From assembly GCF_003335505.1 (NCBI RefSeq), contig NZ_QPEX01000010.1:124001-188000 (forward strand): a stretch of 64,000 nt of DNA. Reading direction: 5' to 3'. This document shows, in pieces, positions 26,786-37,828 of this stretch. Made by a program: the position numbers and the translations under genes. Numbering within the stretch: position 1 is the stretch's first letter; each line of letters opens with the position of its first letter. The notes beneath the pieces were generated by a model. The model did not search any database, was not told the origin of the DNA, and worked only from the letters and a program-made list of their open reading frames with translations. The stretch is from Bremerella cremea. Lineage in GTDB: Bacteria > Planctomycetota > Planctomycetia > Pirellulales > Pirellulaceae.

Positions 26786-28429
26786 ATGTCGGAAATTCGC
26801 GTTCTAGTGGTGGAAGATAACCCACTTCAAGCAGCGCTCATTCAGGAATTGTTGGCCCAAAGTGTTGATACCCGCTTCGAGCTCGACCTCTTTGAAAACC
26901 TAGAGACGGCCCTCAATTGTCTCAGTAAGAAGAAGTTTGACGCGATATTGCTCGACTTGACACTTCCCGATAGCGAAGGACTTACCACCTTTATTCGGAT
27001 GCACGAGGCTGCTACCGGCGTGCCGGTGGTGGTTTTGACCGGAAACGACGATTGGTCGCTGGCCGCCAAGGCGGTGGAAGCAGGCGCCCAAGACTATCTG
27101 ATTAAAGGCAAGATCGACGGTAATCGGCTGGCCAGGGCTTTGCGTCTGGCGGTCAAACGAACGCATGCCGAGCAGCAGGAATGGAATTCGCCGATGCTGC
27201 ACCTGGCGCAGCAGCAATTCTTAAAAGCGGCCCAGATCATGGGGCTCGACGAGAACCTGCGCGAACGGCTGCTGTTTCCTCAACGAACGCTTGTCGTCAC
27301 CCTCCCCTTCCGCCGAGATAACTACACCCAGGTCGAAACCGTGTTCGGTTATCGCGTGCAGCACTTGCTGACCATGGGGCCGACCAAAGGGGGTATTCGC
27401 TATCACGAAGATGTTGGCCTGGGCGAAGTGTCCGCGCTGGCGATGTGGATGAGCTGGAAATGTGCGTTGATGCGTCTTCCTTTCGGTGGCGCCAAAGGTG
27501 GCGTCCGAATCGATCCGACCGAACTGACCGGGCACGAACTGCAACGCCTGACCCGACGTTACACGATGGAAATCATCGACATGATCGGGCCCGACAAAGA
27601 CATTCCGGCCCCAGACATGGGGACGGACGAACAAGTCATGGCGTGGCTGATGGATACCTACAGCCAGCAAATGGGTCACTCGGTTCCGACCATTGTTACC
27701 GGCAAGCCGGTCTCTCTGGGAGGTTCACTCGGACGGCGAGAAGCCACCGGGCGAGGGCTGGTTTATGTGATCGAAGAAGCGGCCAAGGTGATGGGGCTTC
27801 CTATCCAAGGGGCCACCGCCGTCGTGCAAGGTTTTGGTAATGTCGGTAGCAATACGGCTCGGTTGCTGGAAGAACTGGGAGTGAAAGTGGTGGGCGTCAG
27901 CGACGTTTCAACCGGCTTATACAACCCCAAAGGGCTTTCGGTGACCGACTTGTTGCAGTACGCCCATGACCACCGCGTGCTGAAAGGGTATCCTCATGCC
28001 GACGAAGTCACGAACCAAGAGTTGCTTGAGTTGCCGTGCGATATTTTGGCACCGTGTGCATTGCAAAATCAGATTACCGAGCGGAATGCCGAGAAGCTGA
28101 ATTGCAAGCTGGTGGCCGAAGGTGCCAATGGCCCGACAAGCCTGGAAGCGGACGAGATCCTGAAAGAACGTGGGATCTTCGTCATTCCGGACGTGCTTGG
28201 CAACGCAGGCGGCGTGACGGTTTCGTACTTCGAGTGGGTCCAAGGAACACAAAACTACATGTGGACGTTGGAAGAAATCAACTCGCGGTTGAAGAAGATT
28301 CTGGTCGATGCTTTCCAGCGGACTTCAAGCCGAGCCGAAAGCTCGAATCTTGACTTCCGCACGGCGGCTTTGATTGAAGGAATCGAGCGCGTCGCAGAAG
28401 CCAAACTCAAACGAGGTTTGTTCCCATAA
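26786..28429 (+). CDS. CheY-like receiver domain fused to catabolic-type glutamate dehydrogenase
   Basis: One 547-residue frame carries a full receiver domain (residues 3-125) followed by a whole Glu/Leu/Phe/Val dehydrogenase (about 136-547). The receiver has every phosphorelay residue: acidic pair E10-D11, phospho-acceptor D57 in AILLDLTLPDSEG, T85 in VVVLTGND and K107 in YLIKGK. The dehydrogenase has MGPTKGGIRYHED, the catalytic Lys in PFGGAKGG, the catalytic Asp in PAPDMGT, the NAD site VVQGFGNVGSNTA and GGVTVSYFEW. AGGAG eight bases before ATG 26786 fixes the start. An internal in-frame ATG at 27194 has no good ribosome site. The enzyme should interconvert glutamate and 2-oxoglutarate; phosphorylation control is inferred. 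It is divergent from the ast operon, which produces glutamate. Confidence 0.93.
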   Translation: MSEIRVLVVEDNPLQAALIQELLAQSVDTRFELDLFENLETALNCLSKKKFDAILLDLTLPDSEGLTTFIRMHEAATGVPVVVLTGNDDWSLAAKAVEAGAQDYLIKGKIDGNRLARALRLAVKRTHAEQQEWNSPMLHLAQQQFLKAAQIMGLDENLRERLLFPQRTLVVTLPFRRDNYTQVETVFGYRVQHLLTMGPTKGGIRYHEDVGLGEVSALAMWMSWKCALMRLPFGGAKGGVRIDPTELTGHELQRLTRRYTMEIIDMIGPDKDIPAPDMGTDEQVMAWLMDTYSQQMGHSVPTIVTGKPVSLGGSLGRREATGRGLVYVIEEAAKVMGLPIQGATAVVQGFGNVGSNTARLLEELGVKVVGVSDVSTGLYNPKGLSVTDLLQYAHDHRVLKGYPHADEVTNQELLELPCDILAPCALQNQITERNAEKLNCKLVAEGANGPTSLEADEILKERGIFVIPDVLGNAGGVTVSYFEWVQGTQNYMWTLEEINSRLKKILVDAFQRTSSRAESSNLDFRTAALIEGIERVAEAKLKRGLFP

Positions 28430-28447
28430 AGCTTACGGGAACAAACC
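28415..28447 (+). terminator. Hairpin at the end of the receiver-GDH gene
   Basis: GGTTTGTTCCC and GGGAACAAACC form a perfect 11-bp stem that spans the stop codon, with an 11-base loop. Only a short T4 follows, after six more bases, so termination is likely but not of the classic strong form. Confidence 0.55.
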
Positions 28448-28461
28448 ACCTGTTTTCCATG

Positions 28462-28498
28462 GCACAGACGAGTTAGCGTTGCAGCTTCTCGTCTGTGC
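28462..28498 (-). terminator. Hairpin at the end of the DUF1338 gene
   Basis: GCACAGACGAG and CTCGTCTGTGC form a perfect 11-bp stem around a 15-base loop containing the DUF1338 stop codon. It faces the hairpin of the convergent gene 15 bases away. No T-run adjoins it on the minus strand. Confidence 0.5.
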
Positions 28499-29282
28499 TT
28501 TCAAAGATCTTGTCGGCGCTCTTGGCGACGAATCCTTCAAACAGCTTACCATCGGGCAGCTTGTAGCGGCGGGCGAACTCGTAGTAACAGCCGGGCACCT
28601 TCTGAGGGCCATCGGTAAATGGCACTTCGACCACCGAGGCAACCGTCGAGGATTGTTCGAGATAGACCTCTGGCGAGCCTTTGATGGCTCCTCCTTCTTG
28701 GTTCAGGGCAAATCCGTTGCTAATCAACAGGTCGTTCAATTCCTGCAGCGAAGCAACCGTCGATAGTTCGTTTACATAGACGGTGAAGTGGTTTGCACAG
28801 AATCCATGCGCAGCCATCCAAGCGGCGTACTCGCTCTCTTTTTTAAGCAATTCGTAGTCGGCGAAGGAGGTTTGCCAGACGCGGCCTTCTGAACAGAGCG
28901 GACCGTGGAACTCTCCGTCTTGAGGCAATTGGTCGAGCAGCCGATCGATGGCGGCGCGGATGGGTGCCGAGAGCTTATCGAGCAGAAGTTCGCTGATAAA
29001 GATTTTCGGCAACGTTGGATCTTGATGCTGAAAATGCTTGGCGTAGAGCTTTTTTTCTTCGAAGTGATATTCCCCGCCAACCTCGTAGCCAGCCTCTAGA
29101 AACGGTTTGGCTAAGCGATCGATACCGATCCGAGGGTCTTGGAAAGTGCGGAACGCAATGTGATCGTTCTGAATCGCCTCTCCTCGTTCGGTCAGCAGCT
29201 TGACGATTTGGTCAGCCTGAGGGTTGATGCGACGATAGACGTCCCAAAGTTGATTGATAAGCAGTGGGATTGAAACAGCCAT
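28473..29282 (-). CDS. DUF1338 family protein (HglS-like 2-oxoacid dioxygenase/decarboxylase)
   Basis: This 269-residue protein belongs to DUF1338. Members of the superfamily include HglS, an Fe(II) enzyme that turns 2-oxoadipate into D-2-hydroxyglutarate in lysine breakdown. Candidate metal ligands are His in NDHIAFRTF and in GFCANHFTVYV, and Glu in PGCYYEFARRY. It is shorter than bacterial HglS (around 450 residues), like the compact forms seen in plants and some bacteria, so the exact substrate is unsure. It converges with the glutamate dehydrogenase gene and adds to the amino-acid breakdown theme. A large FAD/Fe-S hydroxyacid dehydrogenase at 4283-7249 could act on such a product, but this is speculative. 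Confidence 0.8.
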   Translation of the reverse strand: MAVSIPLLINQLWDVYRRINPQADQIVKLLTERGEAIQNDHIAFRTFQDPRIGIDRLAKPFLEAGYEVGGEYHFEEKKLYAKHFQHQDPTLPKIFISELLLDKLSAPIRAAIDRLLDQLPQDGEFHGPLCSEGRVWQTSFADYELLKKESEYAAWMAAHGFCANHFTVYVNELSTVASLQELNDLLISNGFALNQEGGAIKGSPEVYLEQSSTVASVVEVPFTDGPQKVPGCYYEFARRYKLPDGKLFEGFVAKSADKIFESTDEKLQR

Positions 29283-29308
29283 GATCTTTCTCTGTAAATA
29301 GAGGTTCT

Positions 29309-29327
29309 CGATAGGAGAATTCTATCG
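29309..29327. promoter_or_regulatory. Inverted repeat upstream of the DUF1338 gene
   Basis: CGATAG and CTATCG flank seven bases, 27 bases before the DUF1338 start. It could be an operator; chance is not excluded. Confidence 0.3.
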
Positions 29328-29522
29328 TCCTTCTCTTGTGGAGCAATGCTATGAACCGTTCCCGCTTGGTTTAAGACGGCAAAGAACACATAAGATGCGA
29401 TAAGTATTTTTGCTTGATATCACGATCCATGAAAATGGTTGACGCCGCACGTCTGATCGGCGAGACTTGGAGGCTCCACCCAATTCCACCTCCCTCCCTT
29501 CCCACCTTCCAGCGAGCATCGT

Positions 29523-30866
29523 ATGAAACGAACTGCGACCCGTCGTCAATTCATCAAAGGGCTAAGTGTCGCCACGGCGGCGTTGGCCTTGCCTGCGGCA
29601 CAGTATTCCCGCGTTTTAGGGGCCAACGAAAAGCTACGTGTCGGTAGTATCGGTACCGGTGGCAAAGGTTGGAGCGACTTGAACGGCGTCGCTGCGAGCC
29701 CTGCCGTCGAAGTGACGGCGCTCTGCGATATCGATAGCTCTGCAGCCCACCTGGGCCGGGCCGCCACGAAGTATTCTTCTGCGAAAACGTATGCCGACTG
29801 GCGCAAGCTGCTCGATAACCAAGCTGAAGTCGACGGCGTGATCGTTTCAACGCCCGACTTTATGCACGCTCCGGTCTCGCTGGCGGCAATGCAGTTAGAC
29901 AAGCATGTCTTCTGCCAAAAACCGCTCACGCACACCGTTTTTGAAGCCCGTCAGATGCAATTGGCGGCCAAGAAGCACGATCTGGTTACGCAGATGTGCA
30001 ATCAAATTCAATCCCACACTGCTTACCGCACGGCGGTTAAAATTGTGCATGACGGGATGATTGGCAAGGTCAAGGAAGTTCATTCCTGGCAAGGAGGCAC
30101 GCCTAGCTGGCCATGCAATATCGATCGTCCGCCAGGCTCGGACCCGGTGCCCGATACGGTGGCCTGGGATCTGTGGCAGGGGGTGGCCCCGCGGCGGCCT
30201 TACAAGAAGGGAATCTATCACCCCTTCAACTGGCGCGGCTGGCAAGCTTACGGCACCGGTCAATTGGGTGACTTTGGCTGTCACATTCTCGACCCGGTGT
30301 TCAAGTCGCTGCTGCTGACATCTCCCCTTGAGTTAACCGCCGAAGCGCCTGAATTGAAGCCGGAAACCTGGACCGACAAAGCAACCGTTCGCTACCTTTT
30401 CCCACAAACCCAATACACCGCCGGAGATACCATTGCGGTGACCTGGTACGACGGCGCTGGCGTGCGGCCCTCGCGTGAGAACATGAGCGCGATTCCGGCC
30501 AACGTCGATCTGCCAGGCGCTGGCTCGGTTTTGATTGGCGAGAAAGGTTCGCTCATCATCCCGCACGTGGCGATGCCCAAGTTGTTCCTCAACGGCAGCA
30601 CGGAAGAGACCAAGGTCGAACCGGTCCCCAGTGTCGACCACTATGTGCAATGGGCAGATGCCTGCCGTGGCGAAGCGGAAACCACATCTCACTTCGATTA
30701 CGCCGGCCCACTGACCGAAACGGTCTTGCTCGGCACGGTCGGCATTCGCTTCCCAGGCCAAACACTGAAATGGGACGCGCAGAAAATGGAAATCCCCAAT
30801 TTCACCGAAGCCCAACCGTGGCTCACCAAAGAGTACGTCAAAGGTTGGGAACCGGCTTGGGTTTAA
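29523..30866 (+). CDS. Tat-exported Gfo/Idh/MocA family oxidoreductase
   Basis: This 447-residue protein starts with a twin-arginine signal (TRRQFIKGLSVATAALALP). A Rossmann motif follows (VGSIGTGGKGWSD). The usual EKP motif reads QKP (HVFCQKPLTHT). The C-terminal domain is of the planctomycete type (LGDFGCHILDPVFKSL). Substrate unknown. It ends about 55 bases before a strong terminator, so it is not part of the GntR operon downstream, though both lie on the same strand. A relative with the same export signal lies at 1151-2533. Confidence 0.9.
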   Translation: MKRTATRRQFIKGLSVATAALALPAAQYSRVLGANEKLRVGSIGTGGKGWSDLNGVAASPAVEVTALCDIDSSAAHLGRAATKYSSAKTYADWRKLLDNQAEVDGVIVSTPDFMHAPVSLAAMQLDKHVFCQKPLTHTVFEARQMQLAAKKHDLVTQMCNQIQSHTAYRTAVKIVHDGMIGKVKEVHSWQGGTPSWPCNIDRPPGSDPVPDTVAWDLWQGVAPRRPYKKGIYHPFNWRGWQAYGTGQLGDFGCHILDPVFKSLLLTSPLELTAEAPELKPETWTDKATVRYLFPQTQYTAGDTIAVTWYDGAGVRPSRENMSAIPANVDLPGAGSVLIGEKGSLIIPHVAMPKLFLNGSTEETKVEPVPSVDHYVQWADACRGEAETTSHFDYAGPLTETVLLGTVGIRFPGQTLKWDAQKMEIPNFTEAQPWLTKEYVKGWEPAWV

Positions 30867-30921
30867 GGTTTAACAGCCTGCTAACTAGCGGTTGATCCTC
30901 GTTTTCACTTCCCCGCTTCCT

Positions 30922-30979
30922 ATCCCCACACTGTTTCGTTTCTAGTGAGTTAGAAAGAAAAATTGTGGGGATCTTTTTT
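30922..30979 (+). terminator. Rho-independent terminator after the oxidoreductase gene
   Basis: ATCCCCACA and TGTGGGGAT pair as an outer stem; TTTCT and AGAAA can form an inner stem. C and T6 follow at once (30973-30979). Confidence 0.8.
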
Positions 30980-30984
30980 GCAGC

Positions 30985-31006
30985 TTGAAAGTCTATAGAT
31001 TTTCAA
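30985..31006. promoter_or_regulatory. Near-perfect palindromic operator before the GntR gene
   Basis: TTGAAAG-TCTATAGA-TTTTCAA is symmetric at 20 of 22 positions: TTGAAA/TTTCAA arms around a TCTATAGA core. It ends 13 bases before the GntR start, where autoregulation would place it. No standard ribosome site is visible between it and the ATG. Confidence 0.65.
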
Positions 31007-31019
31007 TAAACTCAATAGC

Positions 31020-31718
31020 ATGAGCAAAAATCAATCGGACATTGCATACGAGTTCCTTCGCCAGAAACTTCTCAACCGAGAGCTTCTCCCTGGTACGCGG
31101 GTTCGTTATGGCCCCCTTGGGACCGAGATTGGCATGAGCGCCACGCCAGTGCGCGAAGCGATTGGTCGGCTGGCCAGCGAAGGCTTGGTTGAGCTAGTGC
31201 CTCAGTCCGGGGCCATCGTCAAACAGCCAACCCGCTCGGACGCTTTGGAGGTGTTCGAGCTACGGGAAGCGATTGAACCGTTCGCCGTCGCGAAGGCCTC
31301 GCAGCTGATTGGCGTGCGGCAGCTTAAAACGATGCAAGCCACCATCGACGCCATGCAAACGATCTTGAAGCAGGTCACCTCAGGCGAGACCACCGGCACA
31401 CAAAACGCCAGCCCGTTCGATCAGGCGGACCTGCGGTTTCATCTGACCATCCTCGAATCGGTCGACAATCGGCGGATGCTCAAAGCCGTTGGTGATTTGC
31501 ACCTATTAACCGAGATTATCGGCATCGCGCGGCATACGTACGACGCCGATATTTTAGAGATGACGATTGAAGATCATACGTTGATTCTCGATGGCTTGAA
31601 GCTCCGCGATGCCGAAGCGGCTAGCAAGGCGATGGTGACGCACATTCGCAACAGCCGCCAAATCACCCTCAGTCAAATGTCGGGAACGGAGCGTCCCATT
31701 TTTCCTCTGACGAATTAG
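31020..31718 (+). CDS. GntR family regulator, FadR/FCD subfamily
   Basis: This 232-residue regulator has an N-terminal winged helix (MSATPVREAIGRLASEGLVE) and an all-helical FCD effector domain with candidate metal-ligand residues (FDQADLRFHLTILES, and IEDHTLILDGL with His). FCD regulators usually respond to small carboxylic or sugar acids. It heads a run of four same-strand genes (aldolase, symporter, sialidase-like) and follows its own palindrome. Most likely it represses this set until the substrate is present. Confidence 0.92.
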   Translation: MSKNQSDIAYEFLRQKLLNRELLPGTRVRYGPLGTEIGMSATPVREAIGRLASEGLVELVPQSGAIVKQPTRSDALEVFELREAIEPFAVAKASQLIGVRQLKTMQATIDAMQTILKQVTSGETTGTQNASPFDQADLRFHLTILESVDNRRMLKAVGDLHLLTEIIGIARHTYDADILEMTIEDHTLILDGLKLRDAEAASKAMVTHIRNSRQITLSQMSGTERPIFPLTN

Positions 31719-31767
31719 CCTTCCAACTCCCCCCTCCTCCTTCACTATCCTCAGCGATTGAACTTCC

Positions 31768-32694
31768 ATGAAGATTCAAGGCATCATCCCCCCCCTGGTA
31801 ACCCCACTGGCCGATCGCGATCTGTTAGACAAACCAGGTCTGACCCGTTTGATCGCGCAGCAACTGGCCGGGCAAGTTGACGGGCTGTTTGTGCTCGGCA
31901 CCACAGGCGAAGGCCCCAGTTTGAGCGAGCATCTTCGCCGAGCAATGATCAGCGAGACCGCCCAACAAGTGGAAGACAAAGTCCCCATTTTTGTCGGCAT
32001 TACCGATACCTCGCTCGTCGATGCGATTCACCTGGCTCAGTTCGCGCTGGAACATGACGCCGCAGCCGTGGTTGCCGCCCCACCGTTTTATTTTCCAGCC
32101 GGGCAAACAGAACTGCAGCACTGGTTCCTGGAACTGGCCGAAGCGTTACCGTTGCCGCTGCTGCTGTACAACATGCCTAGCTGCGTCAATATCTCGATCG
32201 AACCAGAAACGCTGACCGTGCTGCTGCAGCATGAAAATATTGTCGGGCTCAAAGACAGTTCAGGCGATCTCGACTACTTCGCCCAGGCCTTGCAAATTGC
32301 GCAGCAGAGGCCCGATTGGCCGGTGCTGATGGGGCCAGAGGCATTGCTAGTCGAAGCGATGAAGCTGGGCGGCGCTGGCGGTGTAACCGGTGGAGCCAAC
32401 CTTTTCCCACGCTTGTTTACCGAGCTCTACACCGCAGCCAAAGAAAGCGACCAAGCCACGATCGAGCGTCTGCAACCGGTTGTGGTGGAACTGCAAACCC
32501 TGTACGGCTTCGGCAAGTATGGGTCGTCTTACCTGAAAGGTTTGAAGTGTGCGCTGGAACTAAGCGGCATTTGCTCTGGCTTGTTAGCGGCCCCTTTCGA
32601 CGTTTTCAAAGCCCCTGAACGGGCCCACGTCGACCGGTGGCTGAAATCATTTACCGAGCAGAACCGCTTTCTGCTGCCAGCGTCCGAAGTTTGA
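31768..32694 (+). CDS. Dihydrodipicolinate synthase / N-acetylneuraminate lyase family aldolase
   Basis: This 308-residue class I aldolase has the Schiff-base Lys in IVGLKDSSGD (about residue 161), the catalytic Tyr in LLLYNMPS, and the GTTGEGPSLS carboxylate-binding loop (the GTTGE of DapA/NanA). DHDPS-family members cleave or form 2-oxo acids, for example sialic acid or 2-keto-3-deoxy sugar acids. Biosynthetic DapA is unlikely because the gene sits 49 bases after a GntR regulator and before a symporter and a sialidase-like gene. The exact sugar acid cannot be read from the sequence. Confidence 0.9.
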   Translation: MKIQGIIPPLVTPLADRDLLDKPGLTRLIAQQLAGQVDGLFVLGTTGEGPSLSEHLRRAMISETAQQVEDKVPIFVGITDTSLVDAIHLAQFALEHDAAAVVAAPPFYFPAGQTELQHWFLELAEALPLPLLLYNMPSCVNISIEPETLTVLLQHENIVGLKDSSGDLDYFAQALQIAQQRPDWPVLMGPEALLVEAMKLGGAGGVTGGANLFPRLFTELYTAAKESDQATIERLQPVVVELQTLYGFGKYGSSYLKGLKCALELSGICSGLLAAPFDVFKAPERAHVDRWLKSFTEQNRFLLPASEV

Positions 32695-32827
32695 GATAGA
32701 CACCACGATTGAAGACTACGCGACCCATCAACCAGGGACGACCAACAGCAGCCCTGACACCCATGAGAAAAACGTCTGAGCAAGCTTAGCTTCTCTGTGC
32801 AGACAGCAATAGGATCGGCGGAGCCTA

Positions 32828-34363
32828 ATGTCGACACTCGACTATATCATCATCGTTGTTTACATGGCCGGAACCTTAGGACTAGGTTTCTGGTGCATGA
32901 AAGATAGCCGCGACGCCGACTCGTTTATGGTCGCGCGGGGGAAGATCGGTGGTTGGATCGTCGGTTTGTCGATCTTTGGTACCTACGTCAGCAGCATCAG
33001 TTTTTTGGCCTTACCAGGCAAAGCGGTCGTAGGTAACTGGAACTTCTTCGTCTTCTCGCTCTCGCTCCCCTTTGCAGCTTGGATCGGGGCCAACTTGTTT
33101 GTGCCGTTCTATCGCAAACTGGGGCAAGTCTCCGCTTACGAACACATGGAAGCCCGCTTTGGTAGCTGGGCGCGGATTTTCATGTCGATCGGCTTCATGC
33201 TGCTGCAAGTCGCCCGGGTTGGCTCGGTGATGTACTTGATTGCCTTAGTGATGCAGCAATTGCTGGCCTGGGACATGGTCACGATGATTATCATCATCGG
33301 CGGGCTCACCACGCTGTACACATGCATCGGCGGGCTGGAAGGTGTGGTACTGACCGATGCCTTGCAATCGCTGGTTTTGATTGTTGGTGCGGTACTAAGC
33401 GTTGTGTGGTTGCCGTTCGCCATGCCAGAAGGTCCCGGCCAGATGTTTGAGATCGCCGTGCAGAACGATAAGTTCAGCCTCGGCAGTTGGAACCCGTTGG
33501 ACTGGACCGATTCAACCGTCTGGGTAGTGATGCTTTATGCGCTGGTGACCAATCTACAAAACGTCGCCATCAATCAAAGCTACACCCAGCGTTATCTTTC
33601 GGCGACGACTGAGGCTGAAGCGAAGAAGTCGGTTTGGTTTGGGAGCTTGTTATATCTACCGGTCAGCGCTGGCTTCTTCTTCATTGGGACCGGCCTGTAC
33701 TGTTACTACACGGCCCAGCCCGACTTGTTGCCGAGCGACCTGATGACTGCTTGGAAAGAGGGGAAAGGTGACAACATCTTCCCCTACTTCATCATGAATA
33801 CCTTCCCCACCGGCGTGCGCGGGGTGATGGTCGCGGCCATCTTGGCTGCCGCCATGAGCACGATCAGTAGCAGCCTCAATAGCTCGGCCGCGTTGACCTT
33901 GAGTGATATTTATCAGCGGCTGATCCATCCGCACCCCACCGAAAAACAATCGATGCTCGTCCTTTACCTAAGCACGGTGATTTGGGGTGCTGCAGGAACC
34001 GGTCTGGCGATTGCCATGATTGACGTGAAGAGCGTGATGGATGCCTGGTGGGAAATGTCAGGCGTCATCACCGGGGCCATGCTGGGGCTGTTTCTGCTGG
34101 GCTTCTTCAGCAAACGGGCCGGTACCCTTTCCGCCTTGGTAAGCGTGGTGGTAGGAATCGTCCTTATCGCTTGGCTTACCTTTTCGCCTTCGCTTGAAGG
34201 ACTGCCCACTTGGTTCCGTAATCCGCTCAATAGCCTCATGACGACCGTCTTGGGCACGCTTGCCATCGTGTTGACCGGCATTCTTTTCTCGGGGCTGACC
34301 GGCGATCGCAGGCACACTCCCATCACACCAGAGACTAATCCCACTGACCCTCCTTCCCCCTGA
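32828..34363 (+). CDS. Sodium:solute symporter (SSS family)
   Basis: This 511-residue transporter has about 13 membrane spans. Family signs are the start (MSTLDYIIIVVYMAGTLGLG), the GLSIFGTYVSSISFLALPG segment that forms part of the Na+ and substrate site in SSS proteins, and AAILAAAMSTISSSLNSSA in span 8 or so. It should import a solute with sodium across the inner membrane. Position between a NanA-like aldolase and a sialidase-like protein suggests a sialic acid or similar sugar acid. The sialidase gene follows eight bases later. Confidence 0.93.
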   Translation: MSTLDYIIIVVYMAGTLGLGFWCMKDSRDADSFMVARGKIGGWIVGLSIFGTYVSSISFLALPGKAVVGNWNFFVFSLSLPFAAWIGANLFVPFYRKLGQVSAYEHMEARFGSWARIFMSIGFMLLQVARVGSVMYLIALVMQQLLAWDMVTMIIIIGGLTTLYTCIGGLEGVVLTDALQSLVLIVGAVLSVVWLPFAMPEGPGQMFEIAVQNDKFSLGSWNPLDWTDSTVWVVMLYALVTNLQNVAINQSYTQRYLSATTEAEAKKSVWFGSLLYLPVSAGFFFIGTGLYCYYTAQPDLLPSDLMTAWKEGKGDNIFPYFIMNTFPTGVRGVMVAAILAAAMSTISSSLNSSAALTLSDIYQRLIHPHPTEKQSMLVLYLSTVIWGAAGTGLAIAMIDVKSVMDAWWEMSGVITGAMLGLFLLGFFSKRAGTLSALVSVVVGIVLIAWLTFSPSLEGLPTWFRNPLNSLMTTVLGTLAIVLTGILFSGLTGDRRHTPITPETNPTDPPSP

Positions 34364-34371
34364 GTGATTTC

Positions 34372-37371
<3,000 letters not shown>

Positions 37372-37404
37372 CCCCACCGTTTTTTTTAAGCCAAACGAGA
37401 AAAA

Positions 37405-37442
37405 GGCGTGCGAGGTAATACGCCTCGCACGCCTCTTTTTTT
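37405..37442 (+). terminator. Rho-independent terminator of the GntR-sialidase gene run
   Basis: A perfect 11-bp stem (GGCGTGCGAGG / CCTCGCACGCC) with a 7-base loop is followed by TC and T7. It starts 34 bases after the sialidase stop. Confidence 0.93.
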
Positions 37443-37828
37443 GAAGACCGCTTTTGATGCCATGATCGATTCGCTTTCCCAGTTGCTCTTCAATCCGTTT
37501 AAAAGCGGCCTTCATTACGGTGCAATTCTTGGAATTGCCATCGATTTCGTCAAAATTCCAGCGTCCTCGTATCTCGCCATCTACTAGCTAAGCAGTTGAT
37601 ATCTATTTCCCCCTAAAAAGGCAAGCCTTAGGTCAAATCTTTTCCAACGGTATTCGTGGCTGACCTTTGGTCTCTTAATTGTGGGAAGGGTCACCCTTTA
37701 AACACGTTTAACGGCCCCCTGCATGGGCCAGCCAGGAATCAATCCCATTCGACTGGTCCAGGTCGGGCGTTTCGAGTAGTATTAGTTGCTCCCCCCGCCT
37801 TCCATCCTTCCCGCCAGGCCCACTCACG
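37443..37828. other. Intergenic stretch with no gene seen
   Basis: An 8-bp inverted repeat (CCGCTTTT near 37447 and AAAAGCGG near 37500) is the only structure noticed. The region probably carries the promoter of the DUF1592/DUF1552 pair, but no clear -35/-10 was found. Confidence 0.4.

Noticed and set aside
27194..28429. Separate glutamate dehydrogenase gene starting at the internal ATG
   Set aside because: No good ribosome site precedes it, the frame is continuous with the receiver, and the receiver gene would otherwise have no stop codon.
31768..32694. Biosynthetic DapA for lysine synthesis
   Set aside because: The family match is equally good, but the regulator, transporter and sialidase neighbours point to a catabolic aldolase.
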